From NCBI RefSeq assembly GCF_900105045.1, contig NZ_LT629739.1:1178001-1242000 (forward strand): a DNA stretch of 64,000 nucleotides, in the 5' to 3' direction. The notes under the pieces are model-generated. The model ran no database searches and was not told the origin of the DNA. It saw only the letters and a list, made by a program, of their open reading frames with translations. This document shows positions 45,380-54,833 of this stretch, in pieces. Made by a program: the position numbers and the translations under genes. Each line of letters starts with the position of its first letter. Positions within the stretch are counted from its first letter, which is position 1. The stretch is from Brevibacterium picturae. GTDB lineage: Bacteria; Actinomycetota; Actinomycetes; Actinomycetales; Brevibacteriaceae.

Positions 45380-46795
45380 ATGGACGTCAATGCCGCACTG
45401 GCCGACGCCTCGACCGTTCCGTTCTGGCTCGATTCCGAGCAGCGGCCGGAGCCTCTGCCGCCGCTGACCCGCAATCTCGAGGCCGACCTCGTCATCGTCG
45501 GGGGTGGTTTCACCGGCCTGTGGACGGCTCTGCAGGCAAAGGAGCGCGATCCCGATCGCCACGTCGTCCTGGTTGAGGCGAACACGATCGGGTGGGCCGC
45601 CTCGGGGCGCAATGGCGGGTTCTGTGCCGCCAGCCTCACCCACGGCTATGACAACGGCGAATCGCATCTGCCGGATGAGAACGAGCGACTGGCGCAGCTG
45701 GGGCGGGAGAACCTCGACGCGATCGAGGCCGCCGTGGCCAGGTACGACATGGATGTCGAGTTCGAACGCACCGGTGAACTCGATGTCGCGACCGAGGACT
45801 ACCAGGTTCCGGAGCTGCGCGAAGCACACGACCCCGAGGCTGGTTTCATCTTCTACGATCAGCAGGAATTGGCGCAGATCGTGAAGTCACCGACGTACAA
45901 GGGTGCTCTCTGGGACTCTCGGGAGGTTGCCTTGGTCAACCCCGCCAAGCTGTGTTGGGAACTGCTGCGGGTCATCCGTGAACTCGGCGTCGAGGTCTTC
46001 GAAGGCACGAAGGTCACCGATGTCAGCGACCGGACGTCGACGGTGCAGGTGACGACCCGAGTGAACTCTGCGACCGCGTCCGGACCCGCGAGCTCCTCGA
46101 CGATCACGGCGCAGCGGGTGGCTCTGGCGACGAACGTCTTCCCCTCGCTCCTCAAACGGGTCAGTCTGCATACCGTCCCGGTCTACGACTACGCCCTGAT
46201 GACCGAGCCGCTGAGTGATGAGCAGCTGACATCGATCGGGTGGAACGGCAGACAGGGCATCGGCGACTGCGCGAACCGATTCCACTACTACCGACTCTCG
46301 GCAGACAACCGGATCCTCTTCGGCGGATGGGACGCCGTCTACCACTACGGTCGGCAGGTCTCGTGGAAGTACGATCAGCGGGCCGAGACCTTCGAGACCT
46401 TGGCCGAGCACTTCTACGAGACGTTCCCCCAACTGGACAGAGTGAAGTTCAGCCACAAATGGGGCGGACCCATCGACACCTGTTCGCGGTTCTTCTCCTT
46501 CTTCGCCACGGCCTACGGCAAGAAAGTCGCCATGGCCGCCGGCTTCACCGGACTGGGTGTGGGCGCCTCGCGCTTCGCCGGCACCGTCATGCTCGACCTG
46601 CTGACCGGGCAGGATACGGAACTGACCCAGTTGGAGATGGTGCGCAAGCTGCCCCTGCCCTTCCCTCCTGAGCCGGTGGCCTGGTTGGGCATCCAGATGA
46701 CGACGAATGCGATGATCAAGGCCGATGGCAACGAAGGCCGGCGTGGTCCGCTGCTCAAGGCACTCGACGCGGTGGGTATGGGCTTCGACTCCTGA
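45380..46795 (+). CDS. FAD-dependent oxidase of the DAO family (PuuB-like)
   Basis: 471 residues. The dinucleotide-binding fold is VIVGGGFTGLWTALQAKE, followed by GWAASGRNGGFCAAS, a hallmark of gamma-glutamylputrescine oxidase-like and related DAO-family enzymes; the C-terminal FAD motif is FTGLGVGASRFAG. It probably oxidises a primary or gamma-glutamylated amine to the aldehyde with hydrogen peroxide formation. ATG 45380 follows AGAAGGAGAAG; the codons upstream to 45353 lack this site. It closes the polyamine locus after a 93-bp gap. The activity may complement the GS/GATase/ALDH operon 34 kb away. Confidence 0.88.
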   Translation: MDVNAALADASTVPFWLDSEQRPEPLPPLTRNLEADLVIVGGGFTGLWTALQAKERDPDRHVVLVEANTIGWAASGRNGGFCAASLTHGYDNGESHLPDENERLAQLGRENLDAIEAAVARYDMDVEFERTGELDVATEDYQVPELREAHDPEAGFIFYDQQELAQIVKSPTYKGALWDSREVALVNPAKLCWELLRVIRELGVEVFEGTKVTDVSDRTSTVQVTTRVNSATASGPASSSTITAQRVALATNVFPSLLKRVSLHTVPVYDYALMTEPLSDEQLTSIGWNGRQGIGDCANRFHYYRLSADNRILFGGWDAVYHYGRQVSWKYDQRAETFETLAEHFYETFPQLDRVKFSHKWGGPIDTCSRFFSFFATAYGKKVAMAAGFTGLGVGASRFAGTVMLDLLTGQDTELTQLEMVRKLPLPFPPEPVAWLGIQMTTNAMIKADGNEGRRGPLLKALDAVGMGFDS

Positions 46796-46941
46796 GGCTG
46801 ACTGTGGGGTCCGCGATTCGTGGCGTCCGGTTCGTGGCGTCCGCAGCTCGGACCGAAGGCGGGAGTTCCGTCCGTGCTTGATAGACTTTGAGCGAGCGCG
46901 GGAGGAACTCCCGAACACTTTCTTGAAGGAGCAGAACACGC

Positions 46942-47196
46942 ATGGCACGTGTCGTCGTTGAGGTGATGCCCAAACCCGAGATTCTTGACCCTCAGGGTAA
47001 GGCGATCTCCGGTGGAATGTCCCGACTCGGCTTCACCGGTTTCGGTGAGGTACGACAGGGAAAGCGCTTCGAGCTCGAAGTCGAAGGCGAGGTCACCGAG
47101 GAGGTTCTCGCCCAGGCTCGTGAAGCTGCAGAGAAGCTCCTGTCCAACCCGGTCATCGAGAATGTCGTGGCCGTTCGTGCCATCGAGGAAGCCTGA
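46942..47196 (+). CDS. purS: Phosphoribosylformylglycinamidine synthase subunit PurS
   Basis: 84 residues, the usual length. It begins [22 protein letters not shown], and the helix [20 protein letters not shown] matches the small FGAM synthase subunit that tethers PurQ and PurL. A preceding site GAAGGAG supports the ATG. Its stop codon shares one base with the purQ start. Upstream is a short direct repeat GTTCGTGGCGTCCG (46817-46842) of unknown significance. Confidence 0.95.
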   Translation: MARVVVEVMPKPEILDPQGKAISGGMSRLGFTGFGEVRQGKRFELEVEGEVTEEVLAQAREAAEKLLSNPVIENVVAVRAIEEA

Positions 47197-47936
47197 TGAC
47201 CGCAGTCGCCACCGACCCCACCATCGCCGAGGCGGGTGCTGAGTCCGGAGCCTCGATCGGTGTTGTGACGTTCCCCGGTACGCTCGATGATCGTGATGCC
47301 GCACGTGCCGTTCGTCTTGCCGGCGCGAAGCCGGTGAACCTCTGGCACGCCGATTCCACGCTTGCCGGTGTCGACGGTGTCATTCTGCCCGGAGGGTTCT
47401 CCTACGGGGACTACCTGCGCTGCGGTGCGATCGCGGGTTTTGCTCCGATCATGGAATCCGTCGTCTCGGCCGCCAACGCCGGCATGCCGGTCCTGGGCAT
47501 CTGCAACGGCTTCCAGATCCTCTGCGAATCGCATCTGCTGCCCGGTGCCCTCATCCGCAATGACCACCAGCATTTCATCTGCCGTGACCAGGAACTGATC
47601 GTAGAGAACACGAATACCGTCTGGACCGGTGACTACTCACAGGGTCAGACCATTCGGATTCCGCTGAAGAACGGTGAGGGCGGGTTCGTCGCCACCGAAG
47701 AGGTCCTCGACGAGCTCGAAGGCACTGGCCGTGTGGCGCTCCGCTACCAGGGCCCCAATCCCAACGGTTCCCTACGCGACATCGCCGGCATCACGAACGA
47801 TGCCGGAAACGTGGTCGGACTCATGCCCCACCCCGAACACGCCGTTGAAGCCGGCTTCGGACCGGAAGACGGTGGCGGCATCGACGGTCAGGGATTCTTC
47901 TCCTCAGCCGTGCGCACCCTCGTCACGGGCCGCTGA
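47196..47936 (+). CDS. purQ: Phosphoribosylformylglycinamidine synthase glutaminase subunit PurQ
   Basis: 246 residues. The class I glutaminase domain has nucleophile Cys in [13 protein letters not shown] and the His/Glu pair in [24 protein letters not shown] is a PurQ signature. It is longer at the N-terminus than typical PurQ by about 20 acidic residues before [13 protein letters not shown]. It supplies ammonia to PurL for FGAR amidation. PurL does not follow: the next gene is convergent and unrelated. Confidence 0.96.
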   Translation: MTAVATDPTIAEAGAESGASIGVVTFPGTLDDRDAARAVRLAGAKPVNLWHADSTLAGVDGVILPGGFSYGDYLRCGAIAGFAPIMESVVSAANAGMPVLGICNGFQILCESHLLPGALIRNDHQHFICRDQELIVENTNTVWTGDYSQGQTIRIPLKNGEGGFVATEEVLDELEGTGRVALRYQGPNPNGSLRDIAGITNDAGNVVGLMPHPEHAVEAGFGPEDGGGIDGQGFFSSAVRTLVTGR

Positions 47937-47957
47937 GCCAAGTCACCGGCGCGCTCT

Positions 47958-48452
47958 TCAGCCGTCGGCCCATTTGAGGCCGACGGCTGTCTCAAGCGTC
48001 GCGGATGCGGCGTGCAAGGGCACCGACCAGGTCTCGTCACCGACGATTCCGTCGATGTCGACGTCGCCCCACTTCTGGAACCCTTCGACGGACGTCTTGG
48101 TCGCGGACCCGAATTCGCCGTCGGGCTCCCCGGGTGAGGGCCAGTCTCCCTCAACAGAACCGCTGTGCAGAACTTTCTGCAGGTCCGCTACGGCTCCATG
48201 AGACGAGCCGACCTTGAGCGTGGGCATCGCTCCTCCGTTCGGCAGTGCCTCCCAGGTCTTGTCGCCGACGATGCCGTCGACATCGAGTCCGGCGCCGTCC
48301 TGGAAGTTCTCGACTGCTGTTTCTGTCACGGCTCCGAAGATTCCATCGACTGCCACCGAATGATCCGGCACTCTGCGCAGAGCTCGCTGTGCCCTCCTGA
48401 CGACGTCGCCCTGGGATCCTCGCTTGATGATGGGTTGACCGGGATTGGACAT
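47958..48452 (-). CDS. Protein with two peptidoglycan-binding (PG_binding_1) domains
   Basis: 164 residues, almost fully two tandem PG_binding_1 repeats. The first has GSQGDVVRRAQRAL then VDGIFGAVTETAVENFQ and VDGIVGDKTWEAL. The second has GSSHGAVADLQKVL then DGEFGSATKTSVEGFQ and VDIDGIVGDETW. No signal peptide or membrane helix is seen, so how it reaches the wall is unclear; release by lysis or a non-classical route would be needed. No hydrolase domain is attached. ATG 48452 has AGGAGGAG upstream. Confidence 0.83.
   Translation of the reverse strand: MSNPGQPIIKRGSQGDVVRRAQRALRRVPDHSVAVDGIFGAVTETAVENFQDGAGLDVDGIVGDKTWEALPNGGAMPTLKVGSSHGAVADLQKVLHSGSVEGDWPSPGEPDGEFGSATKTSVEGFQKWGDVDIDGIVGDETWSVPLHAASATLETAVGLKWADG
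47961..47989. terminator. Hairpin between purQ and the PG-binding protein gene
   Basis: Arms AGCCGTCGGCC (47961-47971) and GGCCGACGGCT (47979-47989), loop of seven bases. It overlaps the last codons of the convergent gene (stop at 47958) and follows the purQ stop by 24 bp, so it may end the purSQ transcript. Confidence 0.5.
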
Positions 48453-48759
48453 TTTCTCCTCCTGCTTAGTGCCGGTGCTTCCGGGCCGGAACTCACCGAT
48501 CGTGAATATTCGTGGAAGCAGCCTTGCCGCCACAACCGTCAATCTATGACCGGCGCACAGTTCCCGACGAGGGCTGGACGAGACTCATCCCGCATGCCCG
48601 TGAGATGGTCCTGAAGCACTGGGACGGTCACGGCCTGTGCACGCGCATCGGCCCCGGAGCTCCGGCTCGTGTGGCCGGTGTTCCAGGGCCGAATGCCCTT
48701 TCTCGGTGTCGCTTCGCGCCGTCGGGCCGGGAGTGTTCACCAACCCGACGGGTCACCGA
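48453..48759. other. Gap with a possible gene remnant
   Basis: 307 bp between two minus-strand genes. A plus-strand frame from 48512 encodes VPDEGWTRLIPHAREMVLKH and CTRIGPGAPARV, which look protein-like at first but then drift into the antisense of the surface-protein gene. No start site or family match is recognised. It may be an eroded gene fragment or chance. Confidence 0.3.
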
Positions 48760-50244
48760 TCACGATCCGAACTGTGCGCGACGGCGGGCGGAGATGATTG
48801 TCGCTGCGCCCGCCAGGATGAGGACCGCCCCTGCTCCGAGACCGGTGAGCTCGGCACCGGTGCGCGGCATCGAACCGGCGTTGCCGGAATTCCCTGCCTC
48901 ACCGGAATCATCCGACCCCCCGTCAGGGTCACCGGCTCCGCCTCCGGTCACCACGAACTGGCCTTCCATGCTCTGATCCATGCAGACGGCGATGACCTTG
49001 TATGTGCCGGCATAAGCGTCCGGATTGTTCTCGAGGCCATAGACCTGGACCGATGCAGCGCCGTTCTCGTTGGCCTCGACTGTTCTGTCGTAGAGCTTCT
49101 CGCTGGGCTCATGACCCCAGACTTTGAACTGGACGTCACTACCGGGTTCGCATGCGGTGACGGTCATGGTCACGCCCTTGTCGCGATTGACGAAGTCCTT
49201 CCCGGATACCGTCTCCGGGTCGATGGCGAGCTTGGGGTCGACGGCACTGTCGTCTGCGGTCACTGTGAAGGTTGTCTCGACGCTTTGGTCACCGCATGAA
49301 GCCGTGACGAGGTAGTCGCCGACCCAGTCGGCTCCGCCCTCACCGTCAGGAACGAAAGTGCTGGCTCCCGCAGCGTCCTCGCCGGCCATCTGGGTGTCTT
49401 CCCAGACGGTGGTGTCGGGGTCGGTTTGCGTGCTGATGCGGAAGGTCACCTCTTCGTCGACGACGCAATTGACCAGCATGAGGCTGACTCCGTCGGTGAG
49501 GAACTCATGGAGGCCCTGACTCTGGGGAGACACCGTGAGCTCCGCGCTCGGGGGTTCTTCGTCTTCGTCTTCGTCGTCTGCCGCGACGACCTCGACGCTT
49601 CCGCTGAAGGTCTTCGACTCTTGGCCTTCTCGTTCAACGGTCACCGTGACGTCGAGTGTGTCACCGGTCTTGAGTTCACTATTGCCCATAATGGCTCCGC
49701 TGAAGGTGCCGTCTTCCTCAACTGTGGTGGATGAGTCTTCACCGGGCTCGGCGGTGACGACATCACCTGTTTTGAGGGAGTCGATCGTGTAACGGATCCC
49801 CGTTTCCGGATCACCGATCTCTTCGGCGGTCATTGTGGTCTTCTCGAGCGAGAAGTCCGCCTCGATCGGCTCGGATTCCTCGGCTCCGTCGGAACCGTCA
49901 TCGCTCGCGTCTTCGGTTGCGTCGTCTTTATCGCCGTCCGAGTCGGCAGTGTCTTCGCCGGGAGAGGTCGGTGCGCCGGGGTCGGCCGTCTCAACCCCGT
50001 CGTGACCACCGTTCTGCCCCTGGCCCGCGTCGCCCTGCGCATCGTCGCCACCCTGGTCGGCAGGGCTGCCGTTCTCGCCGGGATCGACAGCGTCGGTGAC
50101 ATTCTCAGCCTCGGCGCCTGGGGACTGTGCATTCTCCTGGGTCGTCAGTTCGGGCGGGGTGTCCAGAGAATTCGCAACCGCCGGGCCGACTCCGATGGTG
50201 GAGACCGCCAATGCGATGCTTGCTGCGAGAGCCAGCCGTTTCAT
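48760..50244 (-). CDS. Cell-wall-anchored surface protein with LPXTG-like sorting signal
   Basis: 494 residues. A Sec signal peptide (MKRLALAASIALAVSTIGVGPAVA) is followed by an acidic, Gly/Asp-rich low-complexity region (about 25-130). Then come beta-rich repeats of Ig-like appearance, each with Cys (LVNCVVDEE, VTASCGDQS, VTACEPGSD, VIAVCMDQS). The C-terminus has MPRTG, a variant of the sortase LPXTG motif, then a hydrophobic helix and RRRAQFGS. It is predicted to be covalently attached to peptidoglycan. Ligand or adhesin role unknown. No sortase gene is adjacent. Confidence 0.82.
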   Translation of the reverse strand: MKRLALAASIALAVSTIGVGPAVANSLDTPPELTTQENAQSPGAEAENVTDAVDPGENGSPADQGGDDAQGDAGQGQNGGHDGVETADPGAPTSPGEDTADSDGDKDDATEDASDDGSDGAEESEPIEADFSLEKTTMTAEEIGDPETGIRYTIDSLKTGDVVTAEPGEDSSTTVEEDGTFSGAIMGNSELKTGDTLDVTVTVEREGQESKTFSGSVEVVAADDEDEDEEPPSAELTVSPQSQGLHEFLTDGVSLMLVNCVVDEEVTFRISTQTDPDTTVWEDTQMAGEDAAGASTFVPDGEGGADWVGDYLVTASCGDQSVETTFTVTADDSAVDPKLAIDPETVSGKDFVNRDKGVTMTVTACEPGSDVQFKVWGHEPSEKLYDRTVEANENGAASVQVYGLENNPDAYAGTYKVIAVCMDQSMEGQFVVTGGGAGDPDGGSDDSGEAGNSGNAGSMPRTGAELTGLGAGAVLILAGAATIISARRRAQFGS

Positions 50245-50666
50245 GATGATCCTTCCAGAGGCCAGAGTGGCTGCCGTGTGCAGTTATGGAAGCGACCATA
50301 CGTTCGCCGTCAGCAAGCGACGACTTTTGGTCTTTTAGTTCATGACGGAAATGTGATTGGGAAACCTCTGAATGGTTACCCCTTTGAGACATCGCGCGTA
50401 CTCGGGAAGCGATCGGTCACTGCTATTCAGGGTTCTGTTCCCCCCAGCCACCATGTCTTTCACTTCTGATCCAGCGACGCGTGACGGTGGCAGAGGCGGG
50501 GATGTCCTATGTCACGATTGCGCAGACTTGGTCGTTGCCACCCGAAAATCGTTACCTTCGACGCACATGGGTTCGGTCCCTGCAACCGAAGCTGCAGGGA
50601 CCGATTCACCCAGTGCGACCGAACAGTCGGCAGCATGGGTTCAGGAGACTGTGACCGTGTCGTCGC
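50245..50666. other. Intergenic region upstream of the surface-protein gene, with terminator hairpin
   Basis: 422 bp without a supported gene. A hairpin with 12-bp arms (50573-50584 and 50593-50604) and an 8-base loop lies 63 bp past the ABC exporter stop and probably terminates that operon. The AT-richer part around 50290-50400 probably carries the surface-protein promoter on the minus strand; no clear hexamers stand out. Confidence 0.5.
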
Positions 50667-52868
50667 TCAGTGCCCGCGTGGGGCCGGAGGAGCGTTGTCG
50701 ACGCCGCGTTCGGCATTGTCCTCTGCGCCGTCAGCGGGGTCAGTCCTGTCAGCGACGTCAACCCCGTCAGCGCCGTCCGCAGTGGTGCGATCCTCGACGA
50801 GGATTCCAGGATCTGCTTCCGACTCGGCAAGCACCTCGGCGGTGAATTGCTCTTCAGCGTCCTCCCCACGGAACTGCGACATGTAGAGACGGTAATACGC
50901 TCCCTCTGCTGCCAGCAGCTGATCGTGGTTGCCGTGTTCGACGATCGCTCCGTCCTCCATCACCAGGATGGTGTGGGCGTCGCGGATCGTTGACAGGCGG
51001 TGCGCGATGACGAACGATGTCCTGTCGGTGCGCAGCGCAGCCATGGCCTGTTGGACGAGCACCTCGGTGCGGGTGTCGACCGAGGAAGTCGCCTCATCGA
51101 GGATGAGCAGCGACGGGTCGGCGAGGAATGCCCGTGCGATTGTGATCAGCTGGCGCTCACCAGCAGAAACGCTTCCACCATCGGAGTCGATGACTGTGTC
51201 ATAGCCCTCGGGAAGTTGCCGCACGAAGCGATCGACCATGGTCGCCTGTGCCGCATCCATGACCTCCTCGTCTGTGGTGCCGAGTCGGCCGTATCGGATG
51301 TTCTCGCGGATGGTGCCTTCGAACAGCCATGCGTCCTGCAGCACCATGCCCACATGCGAGCGCAGATCCGCTCGGGTCAGGTCCCGTGTGTCGGTGCCGT
51401 CGAGGAAGATGTGGCCACCAGTGATCTCGTAGAAGCGCATCACGAGATTGACCAAGGTGGTCTTGCCTGCCCCTGTCGGTCCGACTATGGCAACTGTGTG
51501 GCCGGGCTCGGCAGTGAACGAGACCTTCTCGATGAGCGGAGTGTCTTCGGTGTAGCGGAAGCTGACATCGGAGAACTCGACCCTGCCTGGAGTGCGCTGC
51601 GGCAGCGTCTCCTGGGCGCCATCGGGTTCTTCCTCCTCTGCATCGAGAAGTTCGAAGGTCCTCTCAGCTGAGGCGACGCCGGACTGCAGCATGTTCGCCA
51701 CGCCTGCCATCTCCGAGATCGGCTGGGAGAACTCACGGGAGTACTGGATGAAGGCGGTTGCGTCGCCCAGAGTCATCTGCCCTGAGGCCACCTTCAGGCC
51801 GCCTGCCACGGCGATGAGGACGTAGCTGAGGTAGGACACGAACTGCATTGCGGGCATGATCATGCCCGAAACGAACTGAGCACCCGCCGAGGCTCTGTAC
51901 AGGGACTCGTTGCGACGGTCGAACTCTTCGAGCATGATCTCGTCGCGGCCGAATGCACGGACCACGTCGAGGCCGGAGAACGATTCTTCGACGTGTCCGT
52001 TGACGTCACCGGTGTGTTTCCACTGCGCCTTGAACATCTTCTGCGATCTGGTGCCGATGACGCCGGCGATGACCGCAGACAGTGGGAGCGCGATGAGTGC
52101 CAGCAGCGCCAGCTGCCAGGACACGATGAACATCATCACGCCGATGCCCACGATGGTCAGAGCCGATTGGACGAGTTGAGAGAAGGCCTGCTGCAGTGCC
52201 TGCTGGATGTTGTCGACGTCGTTGGTCACCCGAGACATCACATCACCGCGTTGCCTGGTGTCGAAGTATCGCAACGGGAGCTTGTTTATGGTGCGTTCGA
52301 TGTCTTCGCGCAGCCGGTAGACGACCCGCATGACGAGAGCGTTGAGGATGTACCCCTGCGCCCACATGAGCATCGAGGCCACGAGATACATGAGAAGCAC
52401 GATGATGATGATCTGGCCCAGCGCGGTGAAGTCGATGCCCTGCCCGGGAACAACGTCGGCGGTGGCGAGCATGTTGGCGAAGTCGTCTCTGCCTTCTGCT
52501 CGAGCGCCGGCGATGATGTCGTCGATGTTCGCGCCTGCAGGCAGCTGCGACCCGATGACACCGGAATAGACGATGTCCATGGCCTTGCCCAGCACCTTCG
52601 GGGCGATGACAGTGAGGATCACCGAACCGATGACGAGCAGAACGACGTTGATGAGGCCGAGCTTCTCCGTTGTCATCAGCCCGAACAGTCGTTTGACCGA
52701 GGGCCAGAAGTGCTTCGCCTTCCTGGCTGGGGTGTCGTCGAACATGTCCCCCTCGTCGCCGCGGGGCAGGTATTCCTCGTCGGCCGTCTGCGCCGCATCC
52801 GGGTCGGTCGTCGCAGTTGCCGCCGAGGTGCTCGATGTCGTCGACTCCTTGGACTCCTTGTTCGCCAT
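50667..52868 (-). CDS. ABC exporter half-transporter (consensus Walker B subunit)
   Basis: 733 residues. An unusual N-terminal extension (about 1-55, Ser/Thr/Asp-rich) precedes six membrane helices and an ATPase domain with Walker A GPTGAGKTT, a degenerate signature VSAGERQ and Walker B LILDEATSSVD with the catalytic Glu. A C-terminal acidic tail of about 60 residues follows. It is adjacent to a second half-transporter on the same strand with one base between, so the two form a heterodimer of the TM287/288 or LmrCD kind. Substrate unknown; multidrug or lipid export is the family norm. Confidence 0.92.
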   Translation of the reverse strand: MANKESKESTTSSTSAATATTDPDAAQTADEEYLPRGDEGDMFDDTPARKAKHFWPSVKRLFGLMTTEKLGLINVVLLVIGSVILTVIAPKVLGKAMDIVYSGVIGSQLPAGANIDDIIAGARAEGRDDFANMLATADVVPGQGIDFTALGQIIIIVLLMYLVASMLMWAQGYILNALVMRVVYRLREDIERTINKLPLRYFDTRQRGDVMSRVTNDVDNIQQALQQAFSQLVQSALTIVGIGVMMFIVSWQLALLALIALPLSAVIAGVIGTRSQKMFKAQWKHTGDVNGHVEESFSGLDVVRAFGRDEIMLEEFDRRNESLYRASAGAQFVSGMIMPAMQFVSYLSYVLIAVAGGLKVASGQMTLGDATAFIQYSREFSQPISEMAGVANMLQSGVASAERTFELLDAEEEEPDGAQETLPQRTPGRVEFSDVSFRYTEDTPLIEKVSFTAEPGHTVAIVGPTGAGKTTLVNLVMRFYEITGGHIFLDGTDTRDLTRADLRSHVGMVLQDAWLFEGTIRENIRYGRLGTTDEEVMDAAQATMVDRFVRQLPEGYDTVIDSDGGSVSAGERQLITIARAFLADPSLLILDEATSSVDTRTEVLVQQAMAALRTDRTSFVIAHRLSTIRDAHTILVMEDGAIVEHGNHDQLLAAEGAYYRLYMSQFRGEDAEEQFTAEVLAESEADPGILVEDRTTADGADGVDVADRTDPADGAEDNAERGVDNAPPAPRGH

Positions 52869-52869
52869 G

Positions 52870-54603
52870 TCAGTTCACCCCTTCCGTGGCCAGCTGGGAT
52901 TCGACGATCTCCTGGTAGGTCTCGTTCGAATCGACGAGTTCCTCGTGTGTGCCCCGGCCGACGATTTTGCCTTCGTCGAGGACGATGATCTGATCGGCGT
53001 CTCGAATTGTCGAGACCCGCTGAGCCACGACCACCACCGTCGAATCGCCGGTCGTCGCATTCAAGGCGCTACGCAGGCGCGCGTCAGTGGCCACATCGAG
53101 AGCGGAGAACGAATCGTCGAAGACGAAGATCCTCGGTTTGGCCGCCAGAGCTCTGGCGATGCAGAGTCTCTGCCGCTGTCCGCCCGAGTAGTTGGTGCCA
53201 CCCTGAGCGACGCCTGCCTCGAGCTGATCGGTCTTGTCGGCGACGAAGTCCGCGGCCTGAGCCGTGGTCAGTGCGTCCCACAGTTCCGAGTCATCGGCGA
53301 ACTCGTTTCCGAACCGCAGATTGGAGGCGATCGTGCCGGAGAACAGATACGGCTTCTGCGGCACCAGACCCACCAGCTGCGCCAACTGGTGCCTGTTGAA
53401 CGCACTGACGGGCACACCGTCGATGAGCACCTCACCCGACCGCGGATCGAGCAGACGCGGGATGAGGTTGACGATGGTGGATTTACCAGCACCTGTGGCA
53501 CCGATGATCGCGGTTGTCGTTCCCGGCTGCGCGGTGAAGCTGAGGTTCTCGAGGACGGGAACCTCAGCCCCGGGATAACCGAAGGTGACATTGCGGAACT
53601 CGAGCTCACCTCGGCGAGGGAGTTCGTCGACTCCATCCGGGATGATCATGGACGTGGTCGAGTCGAGGACGTCGGAGATGCGTTCGGCGCAGACGACGGC
53701 GCGGGGAATCATCATCATCATGAACACGCCCATCATGACGGCCACGAGAATCTGCAGGAGGTACTGCAGGAATGCCGTCAGCGATCCGACTTCCATCTGG
53801 CCGGCGTCGACTCGGTGACCGCCGAACCACATCACGGCGGCGGTGGCCAGATGCAGGATCATCATGATCGCAGGAAACATGAGCACGAAGAGGTTGCCGA
53901 CCTTGACGGAGGTTTCTGTCAGCGCGCGGTTGGCGTCTGCATAGCGATCGGTTTCGAAGGGTTCGCGCACGAACGCACGGATGACCCGGATGCCGGTGAT
54001 CTGTTCGCGGAGGACGCCGTTGATGCCGTCGACCTGCTCCTGCATACGACGGAACAGCGGCATCAGCAGGTAGACGATGATGCCGACGACGATGAACAGT
54101 GACGGCACGGAGACCCACACCAGCCATGACAGTCCCACGTCCTCGCGTAGTGCCATGATGATTCCGCCGATGCACATAATCGGAGTGGAGACCATGAAGT
54201 TCAAGGTCATCAGCACCAGCATCTGGACCTGCTGGACGTCGTTGGTGTTGCGGGTGATGAGTGTGGCGCTTCCGAATCCGCCGACTTCGAGCGTCGAGAG
54301 TTCGTCGACCTTGCGGTAGATGGCACGCCGAAGATCCCGGCCTACTCCCATGCCGGTGCGGGCGCCGAAGAAGATCGCGGTCACGGCGGTCACGACCTGG
54401 ACGAGGCAGACGATGATCATCGTCATGCCGGTCGACCAGATGAAGTCGGTATCGCCTTTGGCGACTCCCTGGTCGATGATCTGCGCGTTCAGGCTCGGCA
54501 GAAACAGGGCCGCGATGGTGGCGGCCAACTGCAGGACTATGACGAAGACGATGTAGAGCCAATAGGATTGAGCGTATTTCAGGGACAGGCGTAATAGGGC
54601 CAC
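52870..54603 (-). CDS. ABC exporter half-transporter (degenerate Walker B subunit)
   Basis: 577 residues, six membrane helices and an ATPase domain: Walker A GATGAGKST, canonical signature YSGGQRQR, and Walker B FVFDDSFSALD in which the catalytic Glu is replaced by Asp. With the partner gene this gives one competent and one degenerate ATP site, as in heterodimeric exporters. It is upstream of the 733-residue partner in the operon and begins MALLRLSLKYAQSYW. Role is inferred from family only. Confidence 0.92.
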   Translation of the reverse strand: MALLRLSLKYAQSYWLYIVFVIVLQLAATIAALFLPSLNAQIIDQGVAKGDTDFIWSTGMTMIIVCLVQVVTAVTAIFFGARTGMGVGRDLRRAIYRKVDELSTLEVGGFGSATLITRNTNDVQQVQMLVLMTLNFMVSTPIMCIGGIIMALREDVGLSWLVWVSVPSLFIVVGIIVYLLMPLFRRMQEQVDGINGVLREQITGIRVIRAFVREPFETDRYADANRALTETSVKVGNLFVLMFPAIMMILHLATAAVMWFGGHRVDAGQMEVGSLTAFLQYLLQILVAVMMGVFMMMMIPRAVVCAERISDVLDSTTSMIIPDGVDELPRRGELEFRNVTFGYPGAEVPVLENLSFTAQPGTTTAIIGATGAGKSTIVNLIPRLLDPRSGEVLIDGVPVSAFNRHQLAQLVGLVPQKPYLFSGTIASNLRFGNEFADDSELWDALTTAQAADFVADKTDQLEAGVAQGGTNYSGGQRQRLCIARALAAKPRIFVFDDSFSALDVATDARLRSALNATTGDSTVVVVAQRVSTIRDADQIIVLDEGKIVGRGTHEELVDSNETYQEIVESQLATEGVN

Positions 54604-54833
54604 GGTGGAAGTCCAGTGAGTTCAGTAGTTCGCGAAAACGGCGTTGAATTATACGAAAGCGCAACAGGCAATCTTACATGCGTTGACCTCCCGAGCAATA
54701 GATCTGGACTGCTTCTTCTGTCGTGACAGTTCACCACGCGCCACTGACACGAGCGGCCGAAACCGGGGCCGACCTCACCGGTGGCTGGGCGTGCCTCCTC
54801 GCTAATCGCACGGACACCTCTAGTCTTGAAATC

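Noticed and set aside
43402-45829. Minus-strand frames of 365 and 482 codons across the permease and oxidase genes
   Set aside because: Asp/Glu/Arg-rich antisense text of the potB-potC-oxidase region.
50372-50845. 157-codon plus-strand frame before the ABC exporter gene
   Set aside because: Arg/Gln-rich, partly antisense to the exporter tail, without a start site.
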